A stretch of DNA of 44,869 bases, taken from Ascoidea asiatica. Lineage: Eukaryota; Ascomycota; Saccharomycetes; Ascoideales; Ascoideaceae. This document shows, in pieces, positions 10,410 through 21,555 of this stretch. The notes under the pieces were generated by a model. The model was not told the origin of the DNA, made no database searches, and worked only from the letters and a program-made list of their open reading frames with translations. The stretch is taken from positions 65,144 through 110,012 of the forward strand of contig BCKQ01000029.1 of assembly GCA_001600695.1 (NCBI GenBank), given 5' to 3'. The position numbers were made by a program, and so were the translations under genes. Within the stretch, counting starts at the first letter, position 1; each line of letters begins with the position of its first letter.

Positions 10410-11029
10410 AAGTGGCATTACCCTATTCATTTCTAGTTTGGAATTAATTTTATAAATAAATTTTTAATAAATATTTTAGTTTTTTGTACGCGGCGAACAG
10501 GTGCTGGTATAGCCCAAAATTGCTTTACGACAAAAAGCACAAAATAGGGATTAAAGGGATATGAAATATAACTACGAATCAGCCAAAAGTTGTGAACAAT
10601 ATTAAAACACAAAAGAAACATGCGTTTTTGACACGTGCGTGAATAACCAAAACCTCTGTAGTAGATTTTTGTACAAAATGGTAGCTGATCAAAAACGAAT
10701 TACACTTGATTTTCTCTGAAAGAATATTTGAAGTCACTTTTAGTAAATAAAAAAAAGACTGAAATGAGGATGATAATAAAATAAACATTTGTAAAAACAA
10801 TAATGTGTATGTCGCAATAAGGACACCGTATACTTTGTGATAAAAAAATAAAATTGCATGTTGGTGCATAAAGTAAAAATTAATTTGTAAAAACAAAATA
10901 TTGCAAAACATGCAGGACTACTTTTTTTTGTTAGCAAGAAAATCATTTAACAAAATAAATTTAGCTTGTTTTGTGAATTTCTCTGGATTAGTTGATCGAT
11001 TTCATTGAAACAACAATTGCAGAACTGCT
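10410..11029. other. gene-free stretch
   Basis: AT-rich sequence between the piggyBac remnant and the next minus-strand remnant. It has short A/T runs and no supported gene. It may contain the lost right end of the piggyBac element. Confidence 0.5.
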
Positions 11030-12586
11030 GACAAAGCTACACTTAATCTCCAAGATTCACGATGATATCTATAATCGGCTATTCTTATATAATACAAACC
11101 CTTTTTTATCTAATATAACGGCGAAGTAAAATATCTGATTGCGTCTTGCATTATTTGTCACAAAAAAGTTAAATACTTCATAAAAGACATTAACGAGTGC
11201 ATTTTTAAATCCACCATTAATTTGATCTGAAAATTATTTGATGTAATCTGAAACAGTATCGATAAAAGCCCTATTGTTTAAACTAGAAGCGGTAATACCT
11301 TTTATCCAAAATCTAAAGACTTTTAAATAATTAATAGTTGGAGCATAGTTTGATTCATCCTCATATCAGTGACCATAAATTAATGATAATATTTGCTAAT
11401 GAAACCCACTCAGGAGAAAAGGGATATTCATGGAAGTATTATAATTTTTGATATTAAATGTTTTCATTGATAATGGCTGTTCAATGTTATCTCTTGTCAG
11501 TTGAAGAAAACATCAATATTATCAAATTTAAGTTTCGGATCATAAAATCTGTACAATCCATATCCCTTTTCACCAACGAAAACACTATCTTCAATGTTAT
11601 AATAGAATATCCACCCAAAGTGTTTACAATCATTTGCAGATTTTGAAAAGATTTCACTCATTTGATCATATTGATAGTTATCCTCTGATATTATTAGTGA
11701 AATATTTTTGTCACTTCTCCATTTATCCATTAAAGGGATAAATTCAACTTTAATTGCGTTGAGAATTGATTTTGTTAATAGCAATTCAACTTCAACTATA
11801 CCCTCTAGCATAGGCTTATCAAATAGTTTCTTGACATAACTCATTTCTTCGACAGTATATCTAATATTTAAATGTTCTTTGTCTTTACAGACCTTTTTTT
11901 TGAAATCCGGAGAAATAACTGGTTCACAATAGTTTAACGTACATGGAATCTCATCATCTGAAATATCAAGTATACCAGTATCTTCCTCCTCAAGGGTATC
12001 AGCACTAGTTTTCTTAATTATTAAAATATATGGGGCATAAAGTGAGTCTAGCTCAGAATTAGGAGGGGGGAATATAAGTTTTGCTTCAGGTTCAATTTCA
12101 GAATCAGAAGATAAAGAGTTATTATCTGGAGAGGTTGTAGACGTTGGAATATGTTGGTTGAGAGTTAATGAGGCTGCAGAATTTGTTGTTGATCTTGAAA
12201 TTTGTTTGATAACAGATAATGAAGAGGCAGAAGTTGGTTTTGGTGTTTGAGTTAGGTGATTTTAAAGCATTATTTGTAGAAGGATTAGCTGTTGTTGAAG
12301 CATTATTGATTAAATTAATAGTATCAGGAGTAGTAAGTGTAATTTGAGTTGAAGGTGATTTAGTTGAATTAGTTAAATTAGTCGAGTTAGATGAATTAGA
12401 TGAATTAGGTGAATTAGATGAATTAGTTGAATTAGTTGTGTTAGTTGAGTTAATTGTATTAGTTGAATTGTTTGAATTGGTTGACATTTGTGGTTTAGTT
12501 GACAAAGTTAAAGTAGTTTTATTAGTTGAATGGACTTTATTAGTCGAGTTAGTTGAGTTAGTTAATAATTTGTTTTCTTGAACCAT
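11030..12586 (-). pseudogene. decayed unknown protein with Asn/Ser/Thr repeat N-terminus
   Basis: I do not recognise the family. Reading leftward, ATG at 12586 starts MVQENKLLTNSTNSTNK. About 100 residues built on N-S-T and N-S-S triplets follow. A one-base shift near 12263 (TTTTAAA) leads to a long frame through an acidic region (SSDSEIEPEAKL, LEEEDTGILDISDDE) and a more globular part ending DNIDVFFN at 11497. Beyond that stop, recognisable but broken coding continues (IPFSPEWVSLANIIINLW, then FYEVFNFFVTNNARRNQIF) to about 11030, with several stops. The whole would exceed 450 residues. Acidic plus low-complexity composition suggests a nuclear or transposon-derived protein, but that is speculation. 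Confidence 0.55.
12360..12480. repeat. 9-bp degenerate tandem repeat (TTAGTTGAA-like)
   Basis: About a dozen degenerate copies of a nonamer. Read on the minus strand they encode the N-S-T/N-S-S repeats of the adjacent remnant, so this is a coding minisatellite. Confidence 0.8.
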
Positions 12587-14025
12587 TATTGAATGAGATT
12601 AATTCATTTGACGGTTTTAATTGAGTTTTGCATTGATTATTTATATTGATTTCTTTAATTTGTTTTGTTGCTTTGCGAAAATACTGCAGTGGATGCCTAT
12701 GTGGTATATTTGAATTATATTGTTATGGTAATTGAATCACGGGATCTTTCGTTTTTGGGGTTGAAAATGCCAGGTCTGAAAGATCATGTTAGAGGTTAAT
12801 TATTGACAACTCATAAACGAGAGTCAAACGGTTAAATTATGGAACTTAAACCAGGAGCAGGTTTTGCTACAATATTTTAATTGTATTCAATTATTCTGCA
12901 TAATTTCCAATGTTTATTTTCTTGACTATTTTATTGTCTGATATATGTTGATAGCATTTAACGGTATGTTAGAGTTTGCAATATCAGTTGTCGGGATTTT
13001 TGAGACATACTGGATTAAATAAATTAGTTTTTGTCTAAAAATTATTAGGGTTATTCAAGAATAATGTGAATCCATTAGATAGATTAATAATAAATATTAT
13101 GTATTAATATATGTAAAATAGTAAATATGAAAGTCGATCATTTTAAAACAATATCAAATTAAATATATAGAAGACAAAAACAAATATATTTATATAGTTT
13201 CAAAAACCATAAAGAAAACCAGAATCAAAACATTTATTTAAAAGTTTTAATATTTAACATAAATATGATTAAAAGGCAAAAACATTTTCAAACAACTTTG
13301 CAATATAATTTGAAAAACAAACCGGCGACAATGTGAAAGCATTGGTAAAGCAAAATAATTAATAAAATAATTTTTGAAATATTTCTATCAAATAACAATT
13401 GGTTTGGTGAATGCTCTACAACGATTTAAACACTCAGCCTTTAATAACGATATGTGATTTTATTAAACAATATGCCACCAATAATAAGTTTGCGAAACAA
13501 ATAATTATCCTTCGGATAATGTATGAGTAATCTAAATTAGTTGCGAACTAACCACAAATTAGTCTAGACAATCACAAAAGTTTGTACACAAGCATCGTAA
13601 AATAAAAAAAAATAAAAAAAATTGCAAATGTAAACTTATGTTTTACTAATGGATAATGTTTCCTTTCAAGAAAATACTGTACATACTATAACAAGAATTT
13701 GAAAAACTTATTTTTGAAACTTTTTTGTACAACGAGTAACAACATTTGATAACGCATAGTAGATATTTTTCAGAGTTCAACATCAATAGTCAAGCTTGTG
13801 AATCAAAGGAGAATTGAACTTGTCATACAAAAATAAACACTAAAAAAAAACAGAGCTCTAACATCTTTAGCTATGCCCACTGGCTGCATGCATTAAACAA
13901 AAAAGATAAGGTGAAAACCTTAACATCATTGTAACGATCAATAACGTTTTAAAACCTACCATAACAGTAGTGCTAGTGAACGGGTTTGAGGCGCCACGTT
14001 TGATGCATAAGACGTTTTGTTGAGC
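12587..14025. other. gene-free stretch upstream of element B
   Basis: AT-rich sequence with no open frame worth reporting and no recognised element. It presumably includes the promoter of the minus-strand remnant ending at 12586. Confidence 0.5.
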
Positions 14026-14427
14026 TGTTAGTAAATTCAATCTCGGTAGAGGTCTTTCCGTATTTATACATTCATTCCCGCCTACCGATATTCGGGAGCT
14101 CGTCCCGTTCCTCCAGATACTGACACATAAGTTATTTTGTCTATGTTTGTGTTTTACATACGTTACGTTCTACAATGCAGATCTGGATTACTGTTGCCAG
14201 AAAGCCGATAGGCCCACTCTTGCTTATTTCCCTTTATAGAATACTTTCAAGTACCCATAGCTATACAGTCTTTCGTCAGATATAAAAGATAGCTGGCTTT
14301 CCCTCATCTTATCTTGTTGGATTAGGTCGCAATCGCATATATCTTATACAAACTATATTTTATTTTTTGCTTCTTTGCATTGTCTTTTTATCAACAAAAT
14401 TTCTAGGGTAATAATGCTTATACTATA
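14026..14427 (+). repeat. 5' LTR of element B
   Basis: It shares with 23261-23581 the start (CAATCTCGGTAGAG), a block CCGTATTTATACATTCATTC, a block AATACTTTCAAGTAC, and the end TTTTTATCAACA through GCTTATACTAT. It has one extra internal segment of roughly 80 bases (about 14270-14345). Confidence 0.85.
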
Positions 14428-14469
14428 CCGGAGTGGAGATGCGTCCAAATTGATGATGGAACCAAACAA

Positions 14470-14680
14470 TATTTGCTGTTTAAGTTAATGTGGGTCTACT
14501 ATTTTAAGGCAAACGTTCTGAAAAGTTAATTTTTTATATTTGTTTTGCTGTTTCAGTAAATCTTTGCCTATTATTTTAAAGGAAACCTTGTGAAAAATTG
14601 ATTGTCTACGTTATTTGCTGTTTAAGTTAATCGGATTCTACTATTTTAAAGGAACTTGTTTCATCATTTATTCTAACCAT
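14470..14680 (+). repeat. three ~71-bp tandem repeats in leader of B
   Basis: Copies start near 14470, 14543 and 14613. Each has TTTGCTGTTTMAGTTAA-like sequence, then CTACTATTTTAAAGG, then a GTGAAAAATT-like segment. They lie between the 5' LTR and gag. Confidence 0.75.
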
Positions 14681-14943
14681 TAATAAATCAATTGGGAGTT
14701 CCAAGTAATAATTTAACAGTATCTCATTAAAAAAGTAAAAAAGAAAAAAAAAAAAAAAAAACAAATTTGATAATAAAACTAGAAAGTGGGTTAATATACA
14801 AAGCCAAAGAAACAAAAAATTGTTCGATATCTCAAAAGGGTATAATCCAATCAAAGTGGTGGTATTTGGAGTAACAACATTCTAATACTGGTGAATCGAA
14901 GTAATTTGATTCATCAAACGGAACAAATTATAATTAAGGTCAA

Positions 14944-16457
14944 ATGAATCCCGAAAATCCCTCTACTGGTGATCAAGCCAATGATTCAAAATTATTATTT
15001 GATTCAAACGGAGATCCTTTTTATGCACCAAGTGAAAACAAGGAAAATGAAAATAATATTTATAATAACAATAATCAGAATAATCCGAATATTTAAGACA
15101 ATGAAAATAACAACAATAATGATAATGAAGAAAACAATGCCAATATTACAAACAAATTTCAAACACCACTAGCAACGCAAATACAATTTAAGAATCAACA
15201 ATCTAAGCTAATAAGTTCTGCTTGGGGGTAGGGGTAATTCTACATTAGAACAACTCATTTAAGAGCAAATGTTCAGTCTGTATCCCTGTCTAATGAATAA
15301 TACAACTGAACCTAGGAACATCAACCTATATTATAATAAATTCTGTAACTATTGTACAACTTATGATATTGGCAGCTTTGCTATTTACTGTCATCTCCAA
15401 ACTAAATTTCCAGAGTTGCAAAGTGTGTATTTTGGGGAATGTATGCACCATTTCGAGCATAAAAATGAGCTCAATTGGTTGTTATTTCAACATGCAGTTG
15501 ACCTTCTTGATCATTCAACGAAGATTCCCAGTTTAACCTCCTTACTCTCCAGAAGTAAATCCGATGTTTTTGCCATATTAGAAATTAATCGGCTAAAACT
15601 AATTATTTCTAAGGCCAGAACCTACGTAGGTGATTAACCTTATCCATATCTCAAATATAGGGCAGTTTACAAATGGTTTTGAGGAAACGTTTTCCAAAGT
15701 GCAGATCTTTTAGTAAGCGAACATTCAGATTTATATTACTATATCTCCACTGGTGATCCATCGTTAAATCAAAAAGAGATGCTTCACCAATTTTTTGTTG
15801 AGCTAGTGATGTCTTCCTCGTTTAGGGTTAAACTTGACATTAAATGATTTAGAACAAAAAATGAATTATTTCACGATTAGACTAAAGCATCCACTAATAG
15901 CAATAAAAGACAATTTGAATAGCACCAAACAATTTAAAAATGCAAACAAAAACTTGAAATCCACTACAAGAATTTTACCTGCATATAAAAATCATAATTA
16001 TTTCAATCGTATGAACAATACTTATGCTGCTCAGAATGAAGATAGTGACGATTTGATCAATCAATTCACAGATCTCAAAATCAATTTTATGCAACGATCC
16101 AAAAAGGTTTTACATAATGCTCGTCGATAGAAGCAAAACAATTTTAATACTCCTAAATGCAATCATCAATTTAATAGAAATTATAAGAATGGGAACAATT
16201 CAAGTAGTTCAAACAATAACAAATTCAATAAGAATCGTTTAAACAGTACGTTCAATAACTCAACCTACTCAAGCAATAACAATAGTAATTATAGTAATCC
16301 AAATAATTTCAATAACAGAAATAGTTACCAGCAATTTAGGCACTCCCAATCTAGTTATAATAAATCAGAGTTCTACAATGAAAATAACATTGACTCTCCT
16401 GTTCCTTTTGGAACATGTTTCTTTTGTTGTTTTCCTGAGCGTATGCAACGTCTTTGT
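14944..16457 (+). pseudogene. gag: gag of element B
   Basis: It starts at ATG 14944 (MNPENPSTGDQAND) with an Asn-rich N-terminus broken by a TAA near 15094. A capsid-like stretch follows in another frame at 15269-15637 (rich in aromatic and Leu residues, for example ELNWLLFQHAVDLL). A third frame, open from 15834, runs through an Asn/Ser linker to a nucleocapsid knuckle. The knuckle reads C-x2-C-x4-R-x4-C at 16416-16457, so the zinc-binding His is replaced by Arg (CGT at 16440, one base from CAT). A TAG at 16128 interrupts this frame. The protein would package element RNA; the altered knuckle should bind zinc poorly. The assignment is positional plus the knuckle and N-rich linker. Confidence 0.75.
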
Positions 16458-17414
16458 TTAAAACGACAAGAATATATTACAATTAAAATTCTAACTGTTG
16501 AAAATAATAGAATATGTAATATCGATGGTCAACCTCTCAGACTTGGCCATCCACCTTTTCTTCCAAGCTTACAGTTTCATCCATTTGAAAAAGTGTTAGA
16601 AAACCGAAGTCATCCAAACAATATCCAAATTTTTGAAGGCGACTTATCCGTTGCTGTATATGTTGCTGATATTAGTCATTACTTTACAGTGAACGCTATT
16701 GGTGCTACATCAGAAGATCAACAAGGCTGGAAAACTCATAAAGCCAGTTTTAAGCCCGATATCTCTAATGTCTTACATGAAGTTATAATGACTGAGGATG
16801 CTCCACCTAAATTAGAACCATCACATAAAAGATTTAGTGACATTCAACCAACTGATACTGGCAAAAATACTCTAATGGATGCTTTACTTTATTTTACTGT
16901 CCCAATTTCAATCAAAGCAATGCTTGGTTTAAATAAGCCTTTAATCACCAAGTTTATTTCCACTATAAAGAAAAAGAATCATAAGATCAAAGATTTTGAG
17001 ATGAGGAAAATTGCCAGTAAACCTGCGACATTAAATGAGTTAATATAATCAACTGTCAAGAGTGAGTAGATTGTGTATGCCACTGCAATTAAAGATTTAA
17101 TAAATTCAAGTTGGTCCAAAGGTGCATTAATTTGTTTTGCCGCTTATGTTAATAATTCTTATATCAAGAATATTTTAATTGCTACTGGTGGTGAAATCAC
17201 AACAATATGTGAGAAACTAGCCAATGAAAGTGAACTTCCTATTTCTAAATCAATTATCCTGGGAATTGGGTTTAACAATAGAAAAACAAACTTTGTTGGT
17301 AAAGCTGATACATTCATTACAATCCATGATAACTGCTGTGATATCCAAATGATTGTGACACCGGACACCATTTCAAATGATTTTATTATTGGTCAATTTG
17401 ATTGTTCCAAATGA
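16458..17414 (+). pseudogene. pol: protease region of element B pol
   Basis: This is the same frame as the nucleocapsid. After an unrecognised linker, a TAA at 17046 and a TAG at 17067 precede a retropepsin-like domain: VNNSYIKNILIATGGEIT around 17146-17200, then a body ending in NDFIIGQFD near 17380-17405. The catalytic D-T-G reads A-T-G (GCT at 17181-17183, one base from GAT), so the enzyme should be inactive. It would process Gag-Pol. Confidence 0.75.
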
Positions 17415-18175
17415 ACTGGCTTACAAAACAGTTGTTAATGTCAACCCTTATGAAGCGCCTCATATCCAGATAGAGCTTAACATCCGGTACAGTGTTGATA
17501 TTATTAGCTTTTGAATTCCCTTATATTGTACCTACCAGATATTAAAACAAGTGGCTCAAAGGTTTCTATTTTAAAACTATCAAGCTGTTATGAATTAAAA
17601 GATAACAAAGATATTTTAGGTGCCATAAATGCTGTTACATTGTGAAAAACTTACTCCTTTATTACGAATGATAACATTGAATTCTTTGCTGATAANCTCA
17701 AAGAGTCAATACTTAAAAAAAAAAAAAGCGGANAAGAATTATTTTTTAGAATCAATAAGAGGACTTNAACACGTCTTTTATTTTTATGGTGATCCAATTG
17801 GACAATTGTCCATTGATCCAATTAATGNTGAATTTGTTGATGATAAAAGGATTTGNCATTTAAAACCTTATCCAATAAATCTATCTATCAAAAATGAAGC
17901 TGTNTCTCGTATCAAANATNTGTTAGATCAAGGAAACGTAAAACAAAATTGATCTTCCTTTAACAACCCCATTTTCTTTAAGAAATAGTCGGACAACAGT
18001 TTAAGACCGGCAGCTAATCTTAGGCGTTTAAATGCTGAACGTAGTAAGGAGTCCTCTATAGATCTAGCTTGTGAGGATTTATCTGTTCAACTACCAAGAG
18101 CTCCAATATTCCCAGTTATTGATTTAAAGTCAGCTTATCAACAACTTCATACCTCTGTTGAATTCGGGAAAAGAA
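17415..18175 (+). pseudogene. pol: reverse transcriptase of element B, N-terminal half
   Basis: From 17415 to 17628 the frame is badly broken. From about 17629 the RT N-terminus is readable: HLKPYPINLSIKNEA (about 17855-17900), a polymerase block with LRPAANLRRLN (about 18000), and the motif FPVIDLKSAYQQLHTS (about 18110-18156), which holds the first catalytic Asp. The segment ends inside the palm domain at the insertion site of the solo LTR; the next palm motif resumes in the same frame at 19217. Confidence 0.85.
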
Positions 18176-19212
18176 GGTTGGAAATAATAGAGATCTATAT
18201 CTGCTAGGGCATATTTTGGTACTAACACGATAGGGGGTGAAGCAGTAAACGCACGTATATATACTAAATGTAAAAGAGTTATTTATTATACAATATGTAT
18301 ACATTATGTATACATTATGACCAATGAGACTTAGAGATCCACAATTAGGCATAAACATACATATTATTGCATCTACTTGCAATAAGTTGCATCAAGAACA
18401 CACCAATTCACATGACTTTGAATGAGTCGGTATACGGGTACCTAGATAGTCGGACATCATTTAATCGTCTAGTCACATGGTATAGGTCATGTGTGTGTAC
18501 ATCAGGTATAGTGGACAACGTGGAAAAACCCTGTGATTGGTACCAGCCATAGTCGTAGAACCTTTAATAGCATATTGAAGCCAAACCTCTCGGTACTAGG
18601 AAAATTAAGGAGGAGTTAGAATTTGGCGTCTATCCGGAAATATATCAAATCCGAAAGGACCTTCGGATCCAGGCAGGTACCCCATCGGGATGGTTGAGTT
18701 TGGTAAGCCTAGTTTCATGTGAGGCAAGGCATAATTCTCACTGCATATACCGAATTGTCTCAGTAAACAGGAGCCTGGAGAAGCTAGTTGCGTAAAGGAT
18801 CTATTCCGAGTACTGGCTTCGGGATTAAAGATTATTCCCAGCAATTAGTGTGATTATCAACCCCACTGGAAAGTGGGCTGATTGGTTTTACTATGGTAAA
18901 ATGGAAATGTGAATTTCAATTGATTTCTAATCAAGTTTTCAACCCTTTTTACAACGTAAACTTGATTCCCACCCCTATCCTACGAAGGAATCCTGGGACT
19001 TTTTGGAATTCCCGAGAATTCTCGATATTCCTGCGGCACCCCGTAAGAATCCAGAATTAATATAAAGGAATGGATTTCCTCTTTTTTTCTATATAATTTA
19101 TTTAGAGTTCTTTTTAGATCATCGATTGGCACCCGTCAATTGATTAATACATAGTTTGTAAGTACGTAAAAGTTATATATTTCTTTTGTAGAATGAATGA
19201 AAATTCACAACA
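18176..19212. mobile_element. nested solo LTR, Ty1/copia type
   Basis: This segment interrupts the RT of element B and is less AT-rich than its surroundings. The RT frame is restored exactly if 18176-19212 plus one copy of AAGAA is removed. AAGAA flanks both sides (18171-18175 and 19213-19217), a 5-bp target duplication. The insert begins GGTTGGAAATAATAG and ends TTCACAACA, close to the canonical TGTTG...CAACA ends of copia LTRs with the first T mutated. A TATA-like AATATAAAGG lies near 19058-19067. No second LTR or internal region is present, so this is a solo LTR left by LTR-LTR recombination. The copia assignment is inferred from the termini only. Confidence 0.75.
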
Positions 19213-20689
19213 AAGAAATGCCTTTTGGACTCAATTAGGAAAGCTTCAATATTGCACTCTTCCTCGAGTATATATTGATTCCCCTGCTGTTCAGAAAATT
19301 CTATTGGAGGCTCTTGCTAATTATGTAAACAATGTATTAATATTCATGGATGACATTGCTATAAGACCTTCTGATGTTTATAATATTGATCCTTTAGGTA
19401 TATCTTCAAGAACAATGAGAAATGTTGCTCTACCACATATTAATAGAATTGTTAATAACATTGAATCACTTGTTTCAATAGGTTTCGAAATTTCTGCAAC
19501 AAAGTTTTAGATTCGCTCAAATCAATGAAAAGTCCTCGGCTTTAAATTTGTTAAAGGAAAAGATTTCCTTTGGAAGAACAACTTGAAATGATTGTTGCTT
19601 TTGAAAATCCCCAAAACAACTAGAGAACCAAGACGCTTTTTGGGAACTTGCAACTTCTACACATCATTTGTTAATCTGTATGACATACTATCTGCCCACT
19701 ATATTTATTATTATGGAAATCCAAAACAATTGATGATTGGTGTTTGGAACAGGAGGTTGGTTTCAAAAATATAAAACTGCCTTTCAATCTCTTCCTGGTC
19801 TTCAAAAGCGGGATTACAAAAAGTTATTCGTGTTATCTACTGATGCTTTTTACTCAGGGTATGGTGCTTGTCTTTTTAATATTGACAACGTCAAAGGTTC
19901 AATTTTGTCAACCAAACAAATAATTAAAGTAAAAAAGATGTTAATTAGCTACGATGGTCAAACGTTTGAGGCAAGACAATTACATTTCAATATCTATGAA
20001 AACGAAATGTATGCAATCAACCATCCGTTGAGAAAGTTATACTACCTAATTGGTAATCATCCAATAAATACTTGTTGTGATAATAGTGGAGTTGTTTCCA
20101 CACTCCGTTAAAATATCGGATCTGTTCCAATTAATAGAATATCTAATTGACTTGCTGGTATTTCTGAATTTAACTACATTATTCATAGACTTCCTGGCAA
20201 AAATAACTTGAGTGATATCATGAGTGGCTTACATGAAGAAGATGCTGATTTAGACAATACTAAAATTAAGAATTTAAATTTAAAAGGACAATTACACTAT
20301 AATACATGTAATAATGATACACCTAGCTATATTGTGTATGGTGATAAGTTCAACCTACTTAACAATAGCATTAATATCCATTTATTTTTCAGCTATTCAA
20401 ACTTCAATCAAACAACTAGCACTCAACTGGAAATATCAAATATTGGAACTGCTAATCCTACTACTGCTGAATTTATTCAAACATTTTTACAAATGCATTG
20501 AAAATATATTCTATATGTTCAAACACAATTAAATAACCCTATTTTAAAAAGGTTATAACTTCATTGAAATATATGATTATCTATTAACATTAAATATACC
20601 TAAGCCCATAACAAATGAAAAAGGCTTTAGCCAGAATTGCTATCAATTCTTTATCGATGACTTTAAATTATTTAAGAAATGAAAAGGAC
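19213..20689 (+). pseudogene. pol: reverse transcriptase C-half and RNase H of element B
   Basis: RT resumes with NAFWTQLGKLQYCTLPR (19217-19270), then the catalytic FMDDIAI near 19345-19365 with both Asp present. A stop at 19508 and small frame shifts follow, then the connection segment (RRFLGTCNFY, about 19630-19660). RNase H (19737-20260) keeps LSTDAFYSGYG, ENEMYAI and TCCDNSGVV, which supply the acidic residues, and a terminal HRLPGKNNLSDI. The 20260-20690 linker to integrase is poorly conserved. Confidence 0.87.
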
Positions 20690-21159
20690 TATCTAGTTTG
20701 GTCATCCTAAACCTCAGTATAATTTCTATTTTACTACATTACAGTCACGGTGTTGGACATAAAGGTCAAAAAGCCATGTTCAATTATTTAAATAACAATT
20801 ATTATGTGCCAAAACTTAACTTGCTCGTACTGATGCACTGCAATTATTGTACGAAATGCCAATTTTACACTTATTTAGGAAAGCAGATACAGCCTCTTAC
20901 TCTGAGAGTGCCAAACAAATTATTCAAAACCATTGTAATCGACATTGTGGTCATGCCCGATATAGTTGGTTATAATAGATTGGTTATCGCTAGAGATGCC
21001 TTTTCGCTATGGCCTGAAGCAGTTGCTTTGAAATCTTTAACTGCTGTAGTCGTTGCTAATGTTCTTCACAAACAATTTATTTGCCGTTATGGTTGCTTCT
21101 CATACTTGGAATCAGATGCTGGTTCCGAGTTTACAGCTGAAGTTATATCAACCTTGTGA
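20690..21159 (+). pseudogene. pol: truncated integrase of element B
   Basis: It has an HHCC finger (HYSHGVGHKG, later CNYCTKC, about 20740-20865) and a catalytic core with the first Asp in IVIDIVVMP (about 20935-20960) and the second in LESDAGSEF (about 21110-21135). The frame ends at 21159, before the catalytic Glu and the whole C-terminal domain, neither of which I could find downstream. The integrase is therefore truncated by a deletion or replaced sequence. Confidence 0.85.
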
Positions 21160-21317
21160 ACTGTTGACTGAAAAGGATCTTCAATCATTTCTCACCTCAG
21201 AAACTACAATAGTGAATTAGGGTGATCTTAAAATATTTCAATTTATTTTTACTAAAAAGTTACCCCCTTTTTGTATTTTTTTTAATTATTTATTTTTTAT
21301 TTCCATATTATTTTTTT

Positions 21318-21452
21318 GATACATATTTGTATCATTTCTATATCGGATAATGCTTCCGTGTTTCCTTTTTATTTTTTGTTATATTTTTGTATCATTTTTA
21401 TTTTTGGATACATTTTTGTATCAGTTTTATTTTTTTGATACATTTTTGTCTC
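21318..21452. repeat. iterated GATACA-N-TGTATC palindromes
   Basis: Four related units at 21318-21333, 21378-21393, 21407-21422 and 21437-21452 have the form GATACATTTTTGTATC. The last three are spaced 29-30 bp. The first and third are perfect inverted repeats around a 4-base centre, the second and fourth are degenerate. They lie in T-rich sequence just upstream of the unknown ORF starting at 21556. Confidence 0.75.
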
Positions 21453-21555
21453 ATTTTCAACTTTTATGATACGTATTTACTGGCAAATTTACTCTGTATT
21501 GTTTTTTTATTTTTATTCTGTTAAATTTTATTATTATTATCAAATCAATTTCAAA

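Noticed and set aside
18605-18844. Minus-strand 79-codon ORF in the solo LTR
   Set aside because: No similarity recognised; the segment is explained as a non-coding LTR.
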